Below are positions 16,781 through 19,735 of a DNA stretch of 19,735 bases, one piece after another (the first letter of the stretch is position 1; every line of letters begins with the position of its first letter). The notes under the pieces were generated by a model. The model was not told the DNA's origin and did not search any database. It saw only the letters and a program-made list of their open reading frames with translations. Position numbers and translations under genes: made by a program. Origin of the DNA: Blastococcus sp. CT_GayMR20 (GTDB lineage: Bacteria > Actinomycetota > Actinomycetes > Mycobacteriales > Geodermatophilaceae); NCBI RefSeq assembly GCF_004570345.1, contig NZ_SPQM01000090.1, positions 1 to 19,735 on the forward strand, given 5' to 3'.

Positions 16781-17596
16781 TCACGAAGGTAATGGCACGA
16801 CCATGCGGATGCGGGTGCCGTCGGGGAGCACGGCCCAGCGGCCGTCGGGGGTCTCCTCGAACGTCGGGCTGATCGGGTGCAGCGGCTCCGGCGGTGAACC
16901 CGCGAGCGCCGCGGCGACGTCGGGGAACTCCGCCAGCTGACCGAGGGTGTGGCTGGTCGGGGGCAGCATCGGCCGGGCCCCGACCGACAGCTCGGCGAGC
17001 GCGGCCGCGGGCGTCAGCCACGACGCCTCGTCGGCCTCCCCCGAGACGTGCCGGGCTTCCTGGCCGACCGGCAGCGCGGCCACGAAGAACTTGGTGTCGT
17101 AGCGCCGCGGCTCGACCGGCGGGGTGATCCAGTGCGCGAACGGCCGGAGCAGGTCCGAGCGGACGGCGAGGCGGCGGCCGGCCAGCAGCTCCGCGAGGGA
17201 CAGCTCCCGGGCGAGCAGGGCCTGGCGCTGCTCCTCCCAGTCGTCCCCGGACACGTCCGGGACGACGTCCCCACCCTCGGGGTGACCGGCCAGCAGGACG
17301 CCGGCCTCCTCGAACGTCTCCCGGACGGCCGCGCAGACCAGCTCGCGCGCCATCCGCTCGTCGCAGCCGAAGGCCGCGGCCCAGTCCGCGGGTCCCGGCC
17401 CCCACCACGCGATCTCGGTGTCGCCGTCGCGGGGGTCGACGCCGCCGCCCGGGTAGGCGGTCATCCCGCCGGCGAACGGCATGCCCTTGGTGCGGCGCAG
17501 CAGGTAGACCTCGAGCCCGGACTCCCCGTCGCGCAGGATGAGGACGGTCGCGGCCTGCTTCGGCTCCGTACCCGCTCCCCCGCCCAGCCCGGTCAC
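16781..17596 (-). CDS. Nudix hydrolase with an interrupted Nudix box (NUDT19-like)
   Basis: A 271-residue Nudix protein. It has the N-terminal strand AATVLILRDGESGLEVYLLRR, then MPFAGGMTAYPGGGVDPRD. An insertion of about 35 residues (WWGPGPADWAAAFG) comes before the second half of the box, AAVRETFEEAGVLL. Such an insertion is characteristic of the mammalian NUDT19 / RP2 subgroup, which hydrolyses CoA derivatives. The metal-binding REx2EE residues are intact. C-terminal features are the HWITPPVEPRRYDTKFF and GEADEASWLTP segments usual for the subgroup. The GTG start overlaps the RidA stop (GTGA). Many actinobacteria keep this gene beside ridA and a metallo-beta-lactamase gene upstream of crp. 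The latter is missing here. The substrate is inferred from the subgroup only. Confidence 0.88.
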   Translation of the reverse strand: MTGLGGGAGTEPKQAATVLILRDGESGLEVYLLRRTKGMPFAGGMTAYPGGGVDPRDGDTEIAWWGPGPADWAAAFGCDERMARELVCAAVRETFEEAGVLLAGHPEGGDVVPDVSGDDWEEQRQALLARELSLAELLAGRRLAVRSDLLRPFAHWITPPVEPRRYDTKFFVAALPVGQEARHVSGEADEASWLTPAAALAELSVGARPMLPPTSHTLGQLAEFPDVAAALAGSPPEPLHPISPTFEETPDGRWAVLPDGTRIRMVVPLPS

Positions 17597-18063
17597 CGAA
17601 GTTCGACGGTCAGCTCGATCTCGACGGGTGCGCCGAGCGGCAGCTCGGCCACGCCGATGGCGCTGCGGGCGTGCTGCCCGGCATCCCCGAAGATCTTGCC
17701 GAGCAGCTCGCTGGCGCCGTTCACCACGCGCGGCTGACCGGTGAAGCCCTCGGCGCTGGCCACGTAGCCGACGACGCGCACGACGCGGGCCACCGAGTCC
17801 AGGCCGACCAGCTCGTGGACGGCGGCGAGGGCGTTGAGCGCGCAGACCTTGGCGTCGCCGGCCGCGGCCTCCACGTCGACCGAGCCGCCGACCTTGCCGG
17901 TGCGGCGCATCCCCCCGTCGACGAACGGCAGCTGTCCGGACGTGAAGACGAGCGAACCCGAGCGGACGGCGGGCACGTAGGCGGCCACCGGCGCGGCGAC
18001 GTTCGGCAGCCGGATGCCGAGCTCGGCCATGCGCGCGAGCCACCCCTGGGCGGGGGCCGTCAT
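17593..18063 (-). CDS. RidA/YjgF-family protein
   Basis: A 156-residue member of the YjgF/YER057c/UK114 family. Members deaminate reactive enamine/imine intermediates, or in some branches act on other small molecules, as trimers in the cytoplasm. Visible features are GSLVFTSGQLPF near the N-terminal strands, VCALNALAAVHELVG as the central helix, VVGYVASAEGF, and the C-terminal HARSAIGVAELPLGAPVEIELTVE with Arg in the ARSAIGV motif. The length and the GQLP motif point to the UK114-like-1 branch rather than canonical RidA, so imine deaminase activity is not assured. The ATG overlaps the DUF4177 stop (ATGA), and its stop overlaps the Nudix start. The positional equivalent is Rv3678c. Confidence 0.9.
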   Translation of the reverse strand: MTAPAQGWLARMAELGIRLPNVAAPVAAYVPAVRSGSLVFTSGQLPFVDGGMRRTGKVGGSVDVEAAAGDAKVCALNALAAVHELVGLDSVARVVRVVGYVASAEGFTGQPRVVNGASELLGKIFGDAGQHARSAIGVAELPLGAPVEIELTVELR

Positions 18064-18230
18064 GACGGGCGCTTGAGGTACGCGACCAGCTGGTCGGAGC
18101 CACCGGGGCCCGGGAGGACGGTCACCAGTTCCCACCCGTCGACGCCCCAGGAGTCGAGGATCGCCTTGGTGTTGTGGATCAGCAGCGGGATGGTGGCGTA
18201 CTCCCACTTGCGGCGGGCCGGTTCGGTCAT
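18060..18230 (-). CDS. DUF4177 small protein
   Basis: A 56-residue protein of the short DUF4177 type: KWEYATIPLLIHNTKAILDSWGVDGWELVTVLPGP, then QLVAYLKRP. The WEY start strand and the DGWELV core are the family's recognisable parts; its function is not known. It equals Rv3678A in position and size. It is first in a minus-strand unit with the RidA-like and Nudix genes, overlapping the former by ATGA. The ATG at 18228-18230 lies 7 bases past a TAGCGT -10 box, so it may be translated from a leaderless message. Confidence 0.85.
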   Translation of the reverse strand: MTEPARRKWEYATIPLLIHNTKAILDSWGVDGWELVTVLPGPGGSDQLVAYLKRPS

Positions 18231-18237
18231 GGGCAGG

Positions 18238-18243
18238 ACGCTA
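18238..18243 (-). promoter_or_regulatory. Possible -10 box for the DUF4177-RidA-Nudix operon
   Basis: On the minus strand TAGCGT is followed after 7 bases by the ATG of the DUF4177 gene, the spacing expected for a leaderless transcript. No convincing -35 hexamer is visible. Confidence 0.4.
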
Positions 18244-18290
18244 GCGCAGCAGGGTGACCTGACCCGCGGCCCCGTGCAGGGCCCCGCGCC

Positions 18291-18333
18291 GAGCCTGCGA
18301 GGAGTGGGGGGCACGGGTTCCTTCTCCTACGCT
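18291..18333 (+). repeat. Dispersed intergenic repeat, copy C
   Basis: The third copy of the repeat found at 11709 and 13387. It begins GAGCCTGCGAGGAGTG and ends GGGTTCCTTCTCCTAC. Over the aligned 37 bases it differs from copy B at 8 positions. The hairpin is weakened by two mismatches. Its right end supplies the putative -10 box of the downstream ArsA gene. Confidence 0.55.
18328..18333 (+). promoter_or_regulatory. Possible -10 box for the ArsA gene pair
   Basis: TACGCT fits TAnnnT and lies 7 bases before the GTG at 18341, consistent with a leaderless start. No clear -35 is visible. The box is at the right end of repeat copy C. Confidence 0.4.
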
Positions 18334-18340
18334 GGTGCGG

Positions 18341-19333
18341 GTGAGCCCCCACCCGTCCTCCGTGCGCCTGCACGTCGTCACCGGCAAGGGCGGGACCGGC
18401 AAGACCACCGTCGCCGCCGCGCTGGCCCTCGCCCTCGCCGCTGACGGCGGCCAGGTGCTGCTGGTCGAGACGGAGGGCCGGCAGGGCATCGCGCAGCTCT
18501 TCGACACCCCGCCGCTGCCGTACGAGGAGCGCCGGGTGGCCGTCGTCCGTGGCGGCGGGGAGGTGAAGGCCCTCGCGATCGACGTCGAGGAGGCCCTCCT
18601 CGACTACCTCGACATGTTCTACAACCTGCGGCGGGCCGGCCGGGCGCTGCGCAAGATGGGTGCGATCGACTTCGCCACCGCCATCGCCCCGGGCCTCCGC
18701 GACGTGCTGATCACCGGCAAGATCAAGGAGGCGGTGACCCGCCGTCGCGACGGTCGCCCCGTCTACGACGCCGTGGTCGTCGACGCCCCGCCCACCGGGC
18801 GGATCACCCGCTTCCTCGGGGTGACGGCGGAGATGGCGCAGCTGGCCCGCTCCGGCCCCATCAAGACCCAGAGCGACGGCGTCATGGCCGTCCTCCGCTC
18901 GCCCCAGACGGCCGTGCACCTGGTGACCCTGCTCGAGGACATGCCGGTGCAGGAGACCGCAGACGCCATCGCGGAGCTGACCGAGGCCAAGCTGCCGATC
19001 GGGTCGGTGATCGTGAACATGGCCACCGAGCCCGTGCTGCCCGAGCCCGCCCTCCAGCGCGCCGCCGAGGGCACGCTCACCGGGGCCGACCTCGCTCCGG
19101 CGCTCGCCGCCGCCCACCTGCACGGCGGCGACGACCTCGCGGACGCCCTGGCCGCCGAGGTGACGGAGCACGCCCAGCGCTGGGCGGCCCAGGACGAGCT
19201 GCGCGACGAGGTGGAGGATCTCGGCCGGCCGACGGTCGAACTGCCGTTGCTGACCGGCCCCATGGACGTCGGTTCGCTCTTCGAACTCGCGGGCCGCCTC
19301 GAGGACCACCTGCGCAGCGAGGTGGCCGCGTGA
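18341..19333 (+). CDS. ArsA/GET3-type ATPase (Rv3679 homologue)
   Basis: A P-loop ATPase of about 330 residues in the ArsA/GET3 branch of the deviant-Walker SIMIBI class. The deviant Walker [12 protein letters not shown] lies at the N-terminus. Later motifs are [50 protein letters not shown] and the switch [16 protein letters not shown]. No arsenite-binding cysteines are evident and no arsB/arsR genes are adjacent, so arsenite export is unlikely. In M. tuberculosis the homologue Rv3679 forms a pair with Rv3680. The GTG at 18341 is chosen because it lies 7 bases past the -10 box; GTG 18335 would add two residues. The stop overlaps the second ATPase gene. Confidence 0.9.
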   Translation: MSPHPSSVRLHVVTGKGGTGKTTVAAALALALAADGGQVLLVETEGRQGIAQLFDTPPLPYEERRVAVVRGGGEVKALAIDVEEALLDYLDMFYNLRRAGRALRKMGAIDFATAIAPGLRDVLITGKIKEAVTRRRDGRPVYDAVVVDAPPTGRITRFLGVTAEMAQLARSGPIKTQSDGVMAVLRSPQTAVHLVTLLEDMPVQETADAIAELTEAKLPIGSVIVNMATEPVLPEPALQRAAEGTLTGADLAPALAAAHLHGGDDLADALAAEVTEHAQRWAAQDELRDEVEDLGRPTVELPLLTGPMDVGSLFELAGRLEDHLRSEVAA

Positions 19334-19735
19334 TGGCCGCCGAGCCGCAGCCCGCCGGCGAGGCGACTCCCGGGTCCGCCCGCGGCGCGCGCCAGCACCG
19401 GCCCGCCCGGCCGGGACCACTGGCCCCGCCGATGGACCTGCGTGCGCTGATCGAGGACCGCGAGACCCGCATCATCGTGTGCTGCGGCGCAGGGGGGGTG
19501 GGCAAGACGACCACGTCGGCGGCGCTCGCCCTGGCCGCCGCCGAGGCCGGCCGGACGGTCGTCGTCCTCACGATCGACCCCGCCCGACGGCTGGCGCAGT
19601 CGCTCGGGCTGGTGGAACTGGACAACGAGCCGCGGCAGGTCCACATCCCTGGTGACGCGGCCGCAGGGGCCGACGGCGAACTGCACGCCATGATGCTGGA
19701 CATGAAGCGGACGTTCGACGACGTCGTCGCCGCGC
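19333..19735 (+). CDS. ArsA/GET3-type ATPase, second of pair (Rv3680 homologue, 3' truncated)
   Basis: The first 134 residues of a second ArsA-type ATPase; the rest is beyond the window. A Pro/Ala/Arg-rich N-terminal extension of about 33 residues precedes the domain, which starts at an internal Met34 ([11 protein letters not shown]). The Walker A motif [13 protein letters not shown] follows, with the P-loop lysine near residue 58. [17 protein letters not shown] and [15 protein letters not shown] follow, as in Rv3680. The stop of the first ATPase and the start overlap as TGATG. A GTG one codon earlier, or Met34, could also be used. The two ATPases probably form a hetero-complex (known for the mycobacterial pair; inferred here). 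Confidence 0.9.
   Translation, partial: MAAEPQPAGEATPGSARGARQHRPARPGPLAPPMDLRALIEDRETRIIVCCGAGGVGKTTTSAALALAAAEAGRTVVVLTIDPARRLAQSLGLVELDNEPRQVHIPGDAAAGADGELHAMMLDMKRTFDDVVAA

Noticed and set aside
18341..19735. Arsenic resistance operon
   Set aside because: ArsA-like ATPases alone are not evidence; no arsB, arsC, arsD or arsR neighbour and no conserved arsenite cysteines were seen.

Overview
The window is very GC-rich, densely coding DNA from a high-GC Gram-positive bacterium (Actinomycetota). From about 8.2 kb to the right end the gene order follows, almost gene for gene, the Mycobacterium tuberculosis block Rv3667 to Rv3680: acs, a holin-like membrane protein, an EphE-like hydrolase, MarP protease, Nudix, thioredoxin-like lipoprotein, nth, a small membrane protein, crp, RidA-like, DUF4177, and two ArsA-type ATPases. 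Protein style and codon use suggest Geodermatophilaceae or a close relative (inference; no marker gene for the family is present).

Layout. 1-1126 (minus): a three-gene unit of a four-helix membrane protein, a winged-helix repressor and a truncated AbrB-type membrane protein, behind a promoter that carries a perfect 9-bp inverted repeat. 1151-1352: a frameshifted remnant of a cobC-type aminotransferase. 1349-3714 (plus): cobT, with an apparent CTG start, and a fused precorrin-2 dehydrogenase / uroporphyrinogen-III methyltransferase, for cobalamin and sirohaem synthesis. 3727-6484 (plus): a four-gene, stop/start-overlapping operon of ABC ATPase, ABC-2 permease, Xre regulator and an unrecognised membrane protein, with a good promoter and a triple direct repeat. 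6481-8085 (minus): an extradiol dioxygenase of the DODA/YgiD type and a FhuF-like 2Fe-2S protein.

8156-11674 (plus): acetyl-CoA synthetase with a possible CRP site in front, then the holin-like protein and the alpha/beta hydrolase. 11751-15578 (minus): nth, TlpA-like lipoprotein, Nudix, cupredoxin lipoprotein and marP, all overlapping or nearly so. This looks like a DNA repair, nucleotide-pool and envelope-redox/acid-stress operon. 15605-16660 (plus): small membrane protein and crp. 16781-18230 (minus): DUF4177, RidA-like protein and a Nudix hydrolase with an interrupted Nudix box. 18341-19735 (plus): two ArsA-type ATPases, the second cut by the window end.

Most of this is conserved actinobacterial housekeeping. 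The parts that stand out are a dispersed intergenic repeat of about 40-48 bp seen three times (11709, 13387, 18291), one copy of which appears to encode the start of the cupredoxin lipoprotein; the cobC remnant with the unusual cobT start; the palindromic operator of the leftmost operon; the regulated ABC operon with an unknown fourth member; and candidate CRP sites upstream of both crp and acs. No tRNA, rRNA, CRISPR array, insertion sequence or phage integration site was recognised.
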